From assembly GCF_001437605.1 (NCBI RefSeq), contig NZ_JQCQ01000020.1, positions 1-32,426 of the forward strand: a DNA stretch of 32,426 nt, in the 5' to 3' direction. Of this stretch, positions 17,396-23,919 are shown piece after piece (the stretch's first letter is position 1; every line of letters starts with the position of its first letter). This stretch comes from Pediococcus argentinicus (lineage in GTDB: Bacteria; Bacillota; Bacilli; Lactobacillales; Lactobacillaceae). The position numbers and the translations under genes are program-made. The notes beneath the pieces are model-generated. The model was not told the origin of the DNA and did no database searches. It saw nothing but the letters and a program-made list of their open reading frames with translations.

Positions 17396-17500
17396 AATAC
17401 TAAATCCCTTCAACTCGTTCTAACCACTAGTATATGCTACACCACTGGTAAATCCTAGGGTTATAGGATAATTGACATTAACATTTAAGAAAAAAAGGGC

Positions 17501-17527
17501 AAAAAAAAACGACCAACAGGTCGTTTT
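17501..17527 (-). terminator. intrinsic terminator of the apf-like gene
   Basis: Minus-strand AACGACC-TGTT-GGTCGTT followed by a run of T residues. Confidence 0.88.
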
Positions 17528-17537
17528 TTAAAAGCTA

Positions 17538-18197
17538 TTATTCGCCCCAAGCTGCCATACCTTGTGCATGGTATACGCTAGCAGCCATATTTACTTGTTC
17601 TGCAGCACTCATGCCAGCATGTTCACCATGACCAAGTAACTGGAAGTAACCGTATGCACCTGATGATGCATTTGAGATGCTACCATTACCGCCTGATTCA
17701 CGCATGATGATACGTTGCCATGTTGATGCTGAAACACCAGTCTTAGCAGCCATTGCGTTAGCTACTGAGCTTGCTGAACCACCAACATTTGTTGTTGAAG
17801 CATTGTTTGTTGCAGCTTGTGTACGAGCAGGTGCTTGTTGTGCAGGTGCTTGTTTTTGTGAGTTATTTGATTGTGTGTTGTTAGCTGACTTGTCAACTTC
17901 TGGAAGTGTTTGAACATCCTTTGTAGTTGCTTGTTTAACATTACCGTTATCAGTAATAACTAATTTTTGGCCAACTTCGATTACGTTAACATCTTTAATG
18001 TGATTTGATTTAGCTAAACCATTGTAATCATTCAATCCAAATTTTGCGCTGATTTCTGATAATGTGTCTCCAGCTTTAACTGTGTAGATTTCATCAGCAT
18101 TTACTTTGCTGTTGTTACCTGCCAACATAACTGAACCTAGAGTAGCACTTGAAATCAATGCAATTGCTAGTTTTGAAAGTTTACTTGTGTTTGTCAT
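17538..18197 (-). CDS. apf: secreted LysM protein with C-terminal Apf-type lytic domain
   Basis: A 219-residue exported cell-wall protein resembling lactobacillus aggregation-promoting factors. A signal peptide ends about VNA-DE (residue 34). One LysM domain ([18 protein letters not shown]..., residues 38-81) binds peptidoglycan. A Gln/Ala/Asn-rich linker follows (about 90-140). The C-terminal domain (145-219) has the lysozyme-like pattern [17 protein letters not shown] with a candidate catalytic Glu and ends in AAWGE, as Apf proteins do. Family members affect cell shape, division and aggregation; enzymatic activity here is inferred. The ribosome site is AAAGGAG. A leader of roughly 50 nt or more precedes it, with several TGTAAT-like hexamers further upstream. 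Confidence 0.85.
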   Translation of the reverse strand: MTNTSKLSKLAIALISSATLGSVMLAGNNSKVNADEIYTVKAGDTLSEISAKFGLNDYNGLAKSNHIKDVNVIEVGQKLVITDNGNVKQATTKDVQTLPEVDKSANNTQSNNSQKQAPAQQAPARTQAATNNASTTNVGGSASSVANAMAAKTGVSASTWQRIIMRESGGNGSISNASSGAYGYFQLLGHGEHAGMSAAEQVNMAASVYHAQGMAAWGE

Positions 18198-18307
18198 AAA
18201 AATAATAATCTCCTTTAATTAAAAACGCTTGTGATTTATCAATGTCTATAATTTACAACATGAACATTACAGAGATATTTTGCAGTTCACGTAATTTAGC
18301 CGTTTTT

Positions 18308-18333
18308 TGTAAAGAGTTGTAATATTCAGTAAT
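18308..18333. promoter_or_regulatory. TGTAA-type hexamer repeats upstream of the apf-like gene
   Basis: Plus strand TGTAAA, TGTAAT and AGTAAT at 10-bp spacing. A minus-strand TGTAAT and TGTAAA pair lies nearer the gene. They resemble WalR-type hexamers, whose usual period is 11 bp, so this is only suggestive. Confidence 0.3.
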
Positions 18334-18444
18334 ATTTACTCAAATCTAGCCTATTAACATAGCATTCTCATTTTAAAAAAATAAATTCAAAAAAGCTCCA
18401 TTTGTAAAGAAAAGATTTAAAATAATGTTTTTTAACTTCTAAAA

Positions 18445-18765
18445 TCAGCTTTTTGAGGTGATTTTGATCCCAATTATGCTAATTAATAGCAATAAAATAA
18501 ATACCCAAGTCCAATTTGAAACCTGATCTTTGAAGAAAACATACCCTACAACAATCGATCCGACCGCTCCAATTCCGGTCCAAATGGGGTATGCAACGCT
18601 CAACGGCAACGATTTCGTAGCTTGCGACAAGAAAACGAAGCTTAAAATCATCCCTATTACTGTGTAAACATCATAATTCAGCTTAGTAAATCCTTCACTG
18701 AGTTTCATCGTACTTGCCCAAACAACTTCAAAACATCCTGCAACAACTAAATAAATCCAATTCAT
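18445..18765 (-). CDS. sugE: SMR-family exporter, SugE/Gdx (guanidinium exporter) type
   Basis: A 106-residue four-helix protein of the small multidrug resistance family. The essential membrane Glu is in GCFEVVWASTMK (residue 13). The segment FEVVWA plus SLPLSVAYPIWTGIGAVGS matches the SugE/Gdx branch, now known as guanidinium exporters, better than the EmrE branch. It probably acts as a dual-topology dimer in the cell membrane, exchanging guanidinium for protons. AGGAGG precedes the ATG. Upstream is a hairpin plus attenuator resembling a guanidine-IV riboswitch, which independently supports guanidinium as the substrate. No second SMR gene is adjacent. Confidence 0.88.
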   Translation of the reverse strand: MNWIYLVVAGCFEVVWASTMKLSEGFTKLNYDVYTVIGMILSFVFLSQATKSLPLSVAYPIWTGIGAVGSIVVGYVFFKDQVSNWTWVFILLLLISIIGIKITSKS

Positions 18766-18784
18766 TTCAAATTCCTCCTATATA

Positions 18785-18862
18785 AAATAAAAAAGCTCCT
18801 AACAATTCCTTCAATGACCTAACGGAATTGTTAACAGCTTTTTGCCACCCGGTGATGGCTTT
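18785..18862 (-). promoter_or_regulatory. guanidine-IV-like riboswitch with transcription attenuator
   Basis: On the minus strand, hairpin P1 GCCATC-ACCG-GGTGGC (18844-18859) is followed by an A-rich joint. A long hairpin then pairs TAACAATTCC with GGAATTGTTA (within 18794-18839) and ends in TTTTTTATTTT, an intrinsic terminator 20 nt before the sugE ribosome site. The P1 loop ACC can pair with GGT in the terminator loop (18817-18819). An alternative TTAAC/GTTAG stem could break the terminator. Layout and sequence resemble the guanidine-IV (mepA-motif) class as I recall it; the match was not computed. Confidence 0.6.
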
Positions 18863-18870
18863 GTTATTTT

Positions 18871-18891
18871 TAATATTGATTCAATATTATC
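18871..18891 (-). promoter_or_regulatory. promoter of sugE with palindrome at the start site
   Basis: Minus-strand extended -10 TGTGATAAT (hexamer 18886-18891) overlaps the perfect palindrome TAATATTGA-T-TCAATATTA (18871-18889). It could be an operator or the 5' hairpin of the leader. Confidence 0.4.
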
Positions 18892-18933
18892 ACATTTGCT
18901 TTATTCTTTGGACTACTTACTGCAATAATAAGC

Positions 18934-18963
18934 AGAATCTTTGCCTCGCTCTGTAAAGATTCT
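18934..18963 (+). repeat. leader hairpin before the DUF378 gene
   Basis: AGAATCTTT and AAAGATTCT, perfect 9-bp arms with a 12-nt loop, 22 bp before the ribosome site. No T-run follows, so it is not a clear terminator. Confidence 0.4.
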
Positions 18964-18999
18964 TATCATAGTGGTAACTACAGAAGGAGGAACCATGTA

Positions 19000-19239
19000 A
19001 TGAAAAAATTCGATGTCATAGTTCTAACTATTTTAATCTTGGCTGGTTTAAATTGCTTATTAGTGGGCACGATCAATTTAAACCTAATTGAAACTTTGGT
19101 TGGTACTCAAAATTACAGCATGTTGAAATTCATCAATATAATAGTGGGTTTGTCTGCATTGTACTGTCTAAGATTTATTCCTGTTCTTTATGCTTCACCT
19201 AAACCAACACCATTCTATAGTAGAAAAAAACATTATTAA
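19000..19239 (+). CDS. DUF378-family small membrane protein
   Basis: A 79-residue protein with two hydrophobic helices (about residues 6-26 and 42-62) and a basic C-terminal tail, matching the DUF378 family (PF04070). The motif LAGLNCLLVG in the first helix and IIVGLSALYCL in the second are typical. Function is unknown. The ribosome site AGGAGG is followed by ATGTAATG. The first ATG is stopped at once by TAA, and the real start overlaps that stop, 9 nt from GGAGG. It converges on the 19236 gene with overlapping stop codons and no terminator. Confidence 0.82.
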   Translation: MKKFDVIVLTILILAGLNCLLVGTINLNLIETLVGTQNYSMLKFINIIVGLSALYCLRFIPVLYASPKPTPFYSRKKHY

Positions 19240-19547
19240 GCAAATTCAAGCTCTGAAGTTGAATCTTCTAAACTATCTAAAATATCATTTGAATCCATAA
19301 AATTAATCCAGGATTGCTCGTCATCACGATGTGCAGTATCAACTCCTGATTGTACTTTCTCATAGACACTATCTAAGAACTGTTGGTACATTTTATCAAC
19401 GGCTCTGTTCATCTCGGCTTCATTCCATTGTCTGGCAAATGCTCTTTCATCATTCAATTGGATTTGGTAATCCATTGCCTTCTCACTAAACTTATCCCTG
19501 ACATTTGAATTCTGATCTAAATATTCCGCAAATTCTTTTTCATTCAT
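19236..19547 (-). CDS. hypothetical acidic protein
   Basis: A 103-residue, strongly acidic, mostly helical cytoplasmic protein that I do not recognise. It is rich in Asp, Glu, Gln and Asn, and the C-terminus (DSNDILDSLEDSTSELEF) is almost wholly acidic and likely disordered. The ATG start has only a weak ribosome site (TAGAG, GTGGGG). Its last codons overlap the stop codon of the convergent DUF378 gene by 3 nt, so each transcript probably runs into the other. A DNA-mimic or adaptor role is possible for such a charge pattern, but there is no direct evidence. Confidence 0.7.
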   Translation of the reverse strand: MNEKEFAEYLDQNSNVRDKFSEKAMDYQIQLNDERAFARQWNEAEMNRAVDKMYQQFLDSVYEKVQSGVDTAHRDDEQSWINFMDSNDILDSLEDSTSELEFA

Positions 19548-19617
19548 ATTCTCTACCCCACTATTGTTATTAACTTCATTATGCAGTAATTAGTACATCG
19601 ATACTAGTATTTAGTAG

Positions 19618-19654
19618 TAAAAAAAATCACCGTTAGATTTTCATCCACGGTGAT
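19618..19654 (-). terminator. intrinsic terminator of the 19675 gene
   Basis: Minus-strand ATCACCGT/ACGGTGAT stem followed by TTTTTTT. Confidence 0.85.
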
Positions 19655-19674
19655 CACTTATTCTGTATTCATAG

Positions 19675-19902
19675 TTATAGTTCCTTTTTAATCTTATGGT
19701 AGGTTTGGGTTTCTTGAATACCGGAATTATTTTGCTGGTATTCACTAGTACCATTAAATTTATCTCTTAATAATCCAACATGACGCTCATTGCGTTCCAT
19801 TTTGCCATCGAACCATTCTACAGTATCCCAACGTTTCGGGATTCCACGCACACCACCCATATTTTCATGATGCACTACAATACCATATTGTTTAACTGTC
19901 AT
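19675..19902 (-). CDS. hypothetical small protein
   Basis: A 75-residue soluble protein, not recognised. The N-terminal half (MTVKQYGIVVHHENMGGVRG) looks folded and the C-terminal half is polar and Gln/Asn-rich. The start at 19902 has AGGAG 10 nt upstream; the longer frame would begin at a GTG 9 nt earlier, only 1 nt from that site. It has its own terminator and is therefore probably a real monocistronic gene. No functional motif is visible. Confidence 0.65.
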   Translation of the reverse strand: MTVKQYGIVVHHENMGGVRGIPKRWDTVEWFDGKMERNERHVGLLRDKFNGTSEYQQNNSGIQETQTYHKIKKEL

Positions 19903-20035
19903 AATAATCACGCTCCTATTTAAATAATAACTGGGATGTAATTCCTGAATTCCATAATCGTATCTTAGCTTGTCTTAATTTCATCGTCAAAGAATGTGCT
20001 TAGACGTCTCACAACATCTTCAGAAAACATTTCGA

Positions 20036-20041
20036 TATAAT
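20036..20041 (+). promoter_or_regulatory. -10 box of the nicotinamidase-like gene
   Basis: Consensus TATAAT 28 nt before the start codon; -35 weak. Confidence 0.45.
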
Positions 20042-20068
20042 ATTACATATAAAAGGGAGATGATTATT

Positions 20069-20623
20069 TTGACACAAAATGAAGCATTACTGATTATTGA
20101 TTATACAAATGATTTTGTAGCTCCAGATGGTGCACTAACAAGTGGTAAGCCCGGGCAAGATATTGAACCAGCTATTATGAACTTAGCCAATGAGTTCTTA
20201 GAACAGGACCGTTGGGTTTTACTACCAACCGATGTTCATACTCCAAATGATCCATATCATCCCGAAACAAAGCTCTTCCCACCTCACAATGTTCGCAATA
20301 CTTGGGGACGCCAATACTATGGCCAATTACAATCGTGGTTTGATGGTCAGACAGATAATCCACGCATCTGGTCTTTCGATAAAACCAGATATAGTTCCTT
20401 TGCAGGAACTGACTTAGATTTAAGACTACGAGAACGTAAAATTGATACCGTTCATCTCGCCGGGGTATGTACTGACATATGTGTACTCCACACTGCGGTA
20501 GATGCATATAACCTTGGTTATAAAATTGTGATTCATAAAAATGCTGTCGCAACATTCACAGAACATGGTCAAGAATGGGCGTTAGATCATTTTAAAAATA
20601 GCCTTGGAGCTGAAATAGTTTAA
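20069..20623 (+). CDS. isochorismatase-family cysteine hydrolase, nicotinamidase-like
   Basis: A 184-residue cytoplasmic hydrolase. The Asp-Lys-Cys catalytic triad of the family is visible: Asp in LLIIDYTNDF (near residue 11), Lys in SFDKTRYSSF (near 102) and Cys in LAGVCTDICVLHTA (near 137). The DVHTPND stretch fits the metal-binding region of nicotinamidases. The likely role is nicotinamide to nicotinate conversion for NAD salvage (PncA), but related enzymes use other amides. The start is taken as TTG at 20069 (MTQNEALL), 9 nt after GGGAG; an ATG three codons earlier directly abuts the ribosome site. A shared terminator separates it from the convergent Nudix gene. Confidence 0.85.
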   Translation: MTQNEALLIIDYTNDFVAPDGALTSGKPGQDIEPAIMNLANEFLEQDRWVLLPTDVHTPNDPYHPETKLFPPHNVRNTWGRQYYGQLQSWFDGQTDNPRIWSFDKTRYSSFAGTDLDLRLRERKIDTVHLAGVCTDICVLHTAVDAYNLGYKIVIHKNAVATFTEHGQEWALDHFKNSLGAEIV

Positions 20624-20624
20624 A

Positions 20625-20685
20625 TTAAAAAAGCTAATAGTTGCTAGTTGTGCGATTTCCAACTGACAATTATTAGTTTTTATTT
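20625..20685. terminator. bidirectional terminator between the hydrolase and Nudix genes
   Basis: Nested stems CTAATA/TATTAG and AGTTG/CAACT flanked by an A-run and TTTTTATTT. Confidence 0.75.
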
Positions 20686-21157
20686 ATCTAGATATATTGG
20701 AATTACCACTAAAATAGTCGTTCAAAACATCGCGATGCTGTTGATTTACAATCTGTAGGTCATTGATTTCATTTTTCGTAAACCATTTTAAATCTAGAGT
20801 TTCATCAACTGGCTTTTGTGCCAACTTTTTAAATGATTTAATTTTATATACTAACAAAATGGTCTGTGCCTGATCACCATTGGGATAACTGTCCGTGTAT
20901 TTGGAATAAACTCCAAAGAGCTGACCTACCTCAACATCTAAAGCAACCTCTTCTTTTAATTCACGCTGAACAGTTTCAACTGCAGACTCTCCTAATTCCA
21001 TTGCACCTCCTGGCAATCCCCAAGCTAGTTTGTCACTGCGCTTTTGTAAGAGAACCCGGTTTGAATCATCAGTTACAATACCACCTGCAAAATTAAGAAT
21101 TATTTCTTGATGGCCCACTTGTTGTCTAATCCATTTGATATAGTCTGGTTTATTCAT
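20684..21157 (-). CDS. Nudix hydrolase
   Basis: A 157-residue pyrophosphohydrolase. The Nudix box is GAMELGESAVETVQRELKEE, from about residue 51, matching GX5EX7REUXEEXGU except that the final Gly is Ala. The preceding QKRSDKLAWGLPGG is the usual nucleotide-site context. The substrate (oxidised or unusual nucleotides, ADP-ribose, dinucleotides) cannot be told. The start is taken at 21157 (MNKPDYIKW); a GTG 12 nt upstream is possible and the ribosome site is ambiguous. It lies 12 nt downstream of a decayed NTF2-like gene on the same strand, suggesting that they once shared a transcript. Confidence 0.85.
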   Translation of the reverse strand: MNKPDYIKWIRQQVGHQEIILNFAGGIVTDDSNRVLLQKRSDKLAWGLPGGAMELGESAVETVQRELKEEVALDVEVGQLFGVYSKYTDSYPNGDQAQTILLVYKIKSFKKLAQKPVDETLDLKWFTKNEINDLQIVNQQHRDVLNDYFSGNSNISR

Positions 21158-21169
21158 ATTACCTACCAC

Positions 21170-21389
21170 TCATTTTTTATATGGTCTCCTGTGAGTATCT
21201 TTACTTTCAAACTCTGATACTTCACTGATTAGATCCTCTTTAAACTTAATAATCGATACACCATCAAACGAAGAATCCTCGTTATCTTGCGTACATGCAA
21301 AATGCCATTCAACTATAGTCACATTTTGATTTATCTAACCACATTTGGAAATACTTCCTGATTAATTTATTTGTCAGCTTATTATCCAT
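21170..21389 (-). pseudogene. NTF2/SnoaL-like protein, frameshifted and internally deleted
   Basis: No intact gene is present, but two frames add up to a SnoaL/NTF2-like fold protein. Frame one starts at ATG 21389 and encodes MDNKLTNKLIRKYFQMWLDK and six more residues before a TGA at 21309-21311. Frame two (21319-21170) encodes TIVEWHFACTQDN, then FDGVSIIKFKEDLISEVSEF and a tail ending RRPYKK. These are the N- and C-terminal parts typical of the family; about half of the normal length is missing between them. It lies directly upstream of the Nudix gene. Confidence 0.75.
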
Positions 21390-21508
21390 AGTAGTACCCA
21401 CTTAAATTATTATCTTATACCCTATTATAGTAACAATTTAAATATTATAATTATAGTAAATAAAATACGTACCCGAATAAAATACGTATTTAAATTGGAG
21501 GTTTTATT

Positions 21509-21664
21509 ATGAATGAATTTAAAATTGGTGATACTGTTACTGTCGTTAAAACTAAATGGGTTGGCACGATTGTATTCTTTGATAAGAAACGTGAAAAATA
21601 TTTAGTTCGGATTAGTGGGACTCAGCAGATGTATTATGGGGCGGATGAATTGAAGAAGCTCTAA
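21509..21664 (+). CDS. conserved small protein, SH3-like
   Basis: A 51-residue protein with an excellent ribosome site (TTGGAGG, about 8 nt before ATG). The sequence begins MNEFKIGDTVTVVKTKWVG and ends GADELKKL. Its alternating hydrophobic strands suggest a small beta-barrel of SH3/KOW type; this is inference and the function is unknown. The leader carries two close copies of AAATACGTA, the second within the palindrome AAATACGTATTT just before the ribosome site, which may be operators. It is the only plus-strand gene in this accessory stretch. The start coordinate may be off by one. Confidence 0.72.
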   Translation: MNEFKIGDTVTVVKTKWVGTIVFFDKKREKYLVRISGTQQMYYGADELKKL

Positions 21665-21727
21665 AAATTGTGTAAAAAGTAATATACTTGAAACTGTATT
21701 GATTGGCTTAAATATGTTTATCTAATT

Positions 21728-22321
21728 TTAGTATGGTAATTCTCTTTTATCGAATTCAAAATTTCTATGTATTACTTTTAGTAACTCTTTATTATTTTCA
21801 TTAGCATTTGAGCTATCAAAAATAATAACTTCATCAACAGAATCGTATAACTTTTTAGTAAGATTACTAAAGTCGTTCGTAGTTATAAGAATACTCTTCT
21901 TAGCTCGAGAATTTTTCAATGTACTCTTAAATTTATCTGTATCATTTGAATTAAATAAAACACCTTCTACAGGATAAAAAATAGCAAGGTCTTTACCAGC
22001 ACCAAAAACACCATTAATATGACTTCTCCACTTTGTAAATACACCTTCCGCATTAGGAAATCTATATTTTTTCGTATCTAATTTAACATTTTTAAATTTT
22101 GGTTGTATAAAAGCCGGATTGAACAATCTAGGAACATCTTTAACGCTTGTGTCACCAAGAACCAACAATAATTGATTTACCTCTTCTTCATTGTACACAC
22201 TACTAAGGACAGCTACTAGTTTATCAATATCAAAGTATCCTCTGATTAATAAGTTTTTATCATCAGAATGAATAAACTTTTTTATACAATTTTCAATTTC
22301 TTTCTCATTAACTTTTTCCAT
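21728..22321 (-). CDS. hypothetical protein (accessory region)
   Basis: I do not recognise this 197-residue protein. It is soluble, Lys- and Asn-rich and AT-rich in codon use compared with its metabolic neighbours. The C-terminal half has alternating strands and helices (KKSILITTNDFSNLTKKL, then DEVIIFDSSNAN) that could be a Rossmann-like fold. AGAGG precedes the ATG at 22321. It follows another orphan gene on the same strand across a 125-bp gap without a clear terminator, so the two could form a unit. Codon use and lack of known relatives suggest horizontally acquired DNA. Confidence 0.7.
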   Translation of the reverse strand: MEKVNEKEIENCIKKFIHSDDKNLLIRGYFDIDKLVAVLSSVYNEEEVNQLLLVLGDTSVKDVPRLFNPAFIQPKFKNVKLDTKKYRFPNAEGVFTKWRSHINGVFGAGKDLAIFYPVEGVLFNSNDTDKFKSTLKNSRAKKSILITTNDFSNLTKKLYDSVDEVIIFDSSNANENNKELLKVIHRNFEFDKRELPY

Positions 22322-22446
22322 TACTATACCTCTTAAAAACAGCTCCTCAGTTGCATACCATTCAATACAAAAGTTTACTGTTTTCCTTATTTTATTTTTA
22401 CATCCATAATACTATTAAAAAAAGCAATATTTCTTTTCAACTATTT

Positions 22447-23178
22447 CTAATTTTTTTCATTAGATTGCTCCAACATTTTTAGGGAATGCATAATATTTTC
22501 ATGCATTGCCGATGGACTAGTTATCTTTATACTTGTTGAAACGGTCAGACCATTATGCAGTAAAAATTGAAAAGAAAGCTTGATTGTTTGGTTTCCCCAA
22601 ACTGTGGACTTCCACCCATTCATAAAAATCAGCTTACTAGCTCTCTCGATAAGTTCTTTTTGTTTAATAAACAACTCTGGCATTTTTTCATTTGGCTTCA
22701 CTACCAAAAAATGATCATTATTTTTTAGATATGGATTTCCATTACTCCTAAAAGGGATCCCAGTACCGCACAATTTATTATTCAGTTTTATTGCCTGCTG
22801 TGCTACAAAAGAATATGGATGATTTTTTATTATGCTATTAAGTCTATTTTTAACAAATCTCACATACCAATATTGCTTCAAAAACATTCCTTGAAAATTA
22901 ACCATATAAGTAGTGCGGCTATCGTTAAAACCTCTAACATAATATCCAATATCATCAACCAGCAGGTTCACTGAATCTATATTAGATGTGACCTGAAAAA
23001 CTGGAAGTATTCTCTGCTCATTCTTTATCTGGTTCAGTGTCATTCTAATAGCAACAAACGAAATAATAGTTGCGCATACTGTAGCGATTCCACTTACCCA
23101 ATTAGGATCCCATGAAAGAACCATATTTTTACACCAATCAAACATTTCAATTAGTATATTTTTAATATTCACCATCAT
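22447..23178 (-). CDS. hypothetical membrane-anchored protein (accessory region)
   Basis: A 243-residue protein with one clear transmembrane helix near residues 28-48 (WVSGIATVCATIISFVAIRM) and a large soluble domain after it, probably cytoplasmic. No enzymatic motif is evident. GGGAG lies 10 nt before the ATG pair at 23178. The soluble domain is rich in aromatic and Asn residues. It precedes the 21728 gene on the same strand. The pair sits next to the far att-like repeat of the tmRNA-associated element, so both may be remnants of older integrations at this hotspot. Confidence 0.7.
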   Translation of the reverse strand: MMVNIKNILIEMFDWCKNMVLSWDPNWVSGIATVCATIISFVAIRMTLNQIKNEQRILPVFQVTSNIDSVNLLVDDIGYYVRGFNDSRTTYMVNFQGMFLKQYWYVRFVKNRLNSIIKNHPYSFVAQQAIKLNNKLCGTGIPFRSNGNPYLKNNDHFLVVKPNEKMPELFIKQKELIERASKLIFMNGWKSTVWGNQTIKLSFQFLLHNGLTVSTSIKITSPSAMHENIMHSLKMLEQSNEKN

Positions 23179-23324
23179 TAGTAACTTTCTCCCAAAATAT
23201 ATATTATTTAAGTTTACTTTAACCTTATGATAACAGCCATACTCATCTGTATATTTAGCACGTTATTTTAATTATGTAAGTAAAAGATATGAAATTTAGG
23301 CTCTAAATATTAGCTGACATCACA

Positions 23325-23356
23325 ATTTAAAATGTTATGTTTATTACATTTTAAAT
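23325..23356. repeat. AT-rich inverted repeat
   Basis: ATTTAAAATGT and ACATTTTAAAT, perfect 11-bp arms around a 10-nt loop, without a T-run. The 23179-23451 stretch otherwise shows no gene. Confidence 0.4.
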
Positions 23357-23451
23357 CTCAATAAGCGGTTAGATGTCCTACATTTCTACCCGCGCTCACT
23401 TAATATTACCATGTAAACTTGTTTGATTTTCCAGTACTTTTCATATAAAAC

Positions 23452-23493
23452 AAAAAATCAGGAACGCCGGTATAAAGGCATTCCTGATTTTTT
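23452..23493. terminator. terminator beyond the distal att repeat (probable ancestral ssrA terminator)
   Basis: AAAAAATCAGGAA-CGCC...GGCA-TTCCTGATTTTTT. In the minus orientation it sits just after the duplicated tmRNA 3' end, where the ssrA terminator would be if the element were removed. Confidence 0.75.
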
Positions 23494-23513
23494 AAAATGT
23501 TCTGGTACTTACT

Positions 23514-23531
23514 AAAATGGAGTCGGCGGGG
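23514..23531. repeat. att-like direct repeat, distal copy
   Basis: AAAATGGAGTCGGCGGGG, identical to 26848-26865. The bases beyond it do not continue as tmRNA (no T-arm). Confidence 0.85.
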
Positions 23532-23581
23532 TTTGTACTTACGTTTCATACTTCCCAGTATATCAACGTTTATGGCAACAC

Positions 23582-23644
23582 TTATGTTTTTTGGCTAACC
23601 TTTTGGCTAACCCTATCTAATAATTGAATATCACGAGGGTGTAG
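23582..23644 (-). pseudogene. tyrosine recombinase (phage integrase) C-terminal remnant
   Basis: The minus strand encodes LHPRDIQLLDRVSQKVSQKT followed by TAA. The LHP piece matches the segment after the catalytic Tyr (Y-SHLHP), and the repetitive VSQKVSQKT ending is typical of lactobacillus phage integrases. Just upstream the frame is closed by a stop, so only the last 20 codons survive. The remnant ends 50 bp from the att-like repeat, the normal place for int. The motif is repeated at DNA level as TTTTGGCTAACC twice. Confidence 0.65.
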
Positions 23645-23646
23645 TT

Positions 23647-23674
23647 ACCACTGACTTTAATGTTAGTGGTTTTT
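23647..23674 (+). terminator. plus-strand hairpin terminator within the element
   Basis: ACCACTGAC/GTTAGTGGT followed by TTTTTA. No gene is visible before it, so it may be a leftover of lost DNA. Confidence 0.45.
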
Positions 23675-23688
23675 ATATTTAAGAGTAC

Positions 23689-23790
23689 AAAAAAAGTGTT
23701 GTCGGACAACACTGACAACACCGAAGACGTTACTAGATTATCCGACCAAGATAATCTTATTAGAAGTAAACGCCACTGAACTTATTTACA
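23689..23790 (-). ncRNA. candidate antisense RNA antitoxin
   Basis: The promoter on the minus strand is -35 TTGCTT (23818-23823), a 16-bp spacer and extended -10 TGTTACAAT (hexamer 23796-23801), so transcription should start near 23790. The roughly 100-nt RNA begins with the complement of direct repeat A (23766-23790). It then forms hairpin AGATTATC-TTGGTCG-GATAATCT (23735-23757) and ends in a GTGTTGTC/GACAACAC terminator with seven U residues (23689-23721). The hairpin loop UUGGUCG has a YUNR U-turn pattern and is complementary over six bases to the loop CCGACCA in the toxin leader. Both contacts suggest it silences the divergent toxin mRNA. Confidence 0.65.
23766..23790. repeat. direct repeat A (antisense RNA 5' end)
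   Basis: GTAAACGCCACTGAAC followed by TTATTTACA. It matches repeat B (23910-23937) at 23 of 25 positions, with a 3-nt gap. Confidence 0.8.
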
Positions 23791-23795
23791 TAGAT

Positions 23796-23823
23796 ATTGT
23801 AACAGCTACATAATAAAAAGCAA
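23796..23823 (-). promoter_or_regulatory. promoter of the antisense RNA
   Basis: -35 TTGCTT, 16-bp spacer, TGT directly before -10 TACAAT. Confidence 0.6.
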
Positions 23824-23845
23824 GTATCTACTTTATATCAACTTC

Positions 23846-23854
23846 TGATACAAT
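23846..23854 (+). promoter_or_regulatory. extended -10 promoter of the toxin mRNA
   Basis: TGATACAAT, with a start expected near 23861, exactly where the leader stem GATGTAC begins. The -35 is weak. Confidence 0.55.
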
Positions 23855-23860
23855 GTAAAA

Positions 23861-23919
23861 GATGTACGTTAAAATCTGACCGACCATCAGAAATAGTACA
23901 TCACTGGAGGTAAACTCCA
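23861..23919 (+). promoter_or_regulatory. structured leader of the toxin mRNA
   Basis: The outer stem GATGTAC/GTACATC (23861-23867, 23896-23902) encloses hairpin TCTGA-CCGACCA-TCAGA (23875-23891). A second hairpin TGGAG-GTAAA-CTCCA (23905-23919) buries the ribosome site GGAGG. Such self-inhibition is usual in type I toxin mRNAs. Confidence 0.65.

Noticed and set aside
20175-20555. 126-residue open frame antisense to the nicotinamidase-like gene
   Set aside because: Opposite frame of a gene with an intact catalytic triad; no start signals.
23325-23356. Terminator for an unseen gene
   Set aside because: The 11-bp AT-rich stem lacks a T-run on either strand, and no gene leads into it.
23514-23531. 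Possible second tmRNA or tRNA gene
   Set aside because: Only the 18-bp 3' end is present; T-arm, tag frame and 5' half are absent. It is best explained as a duplicated attachment site.
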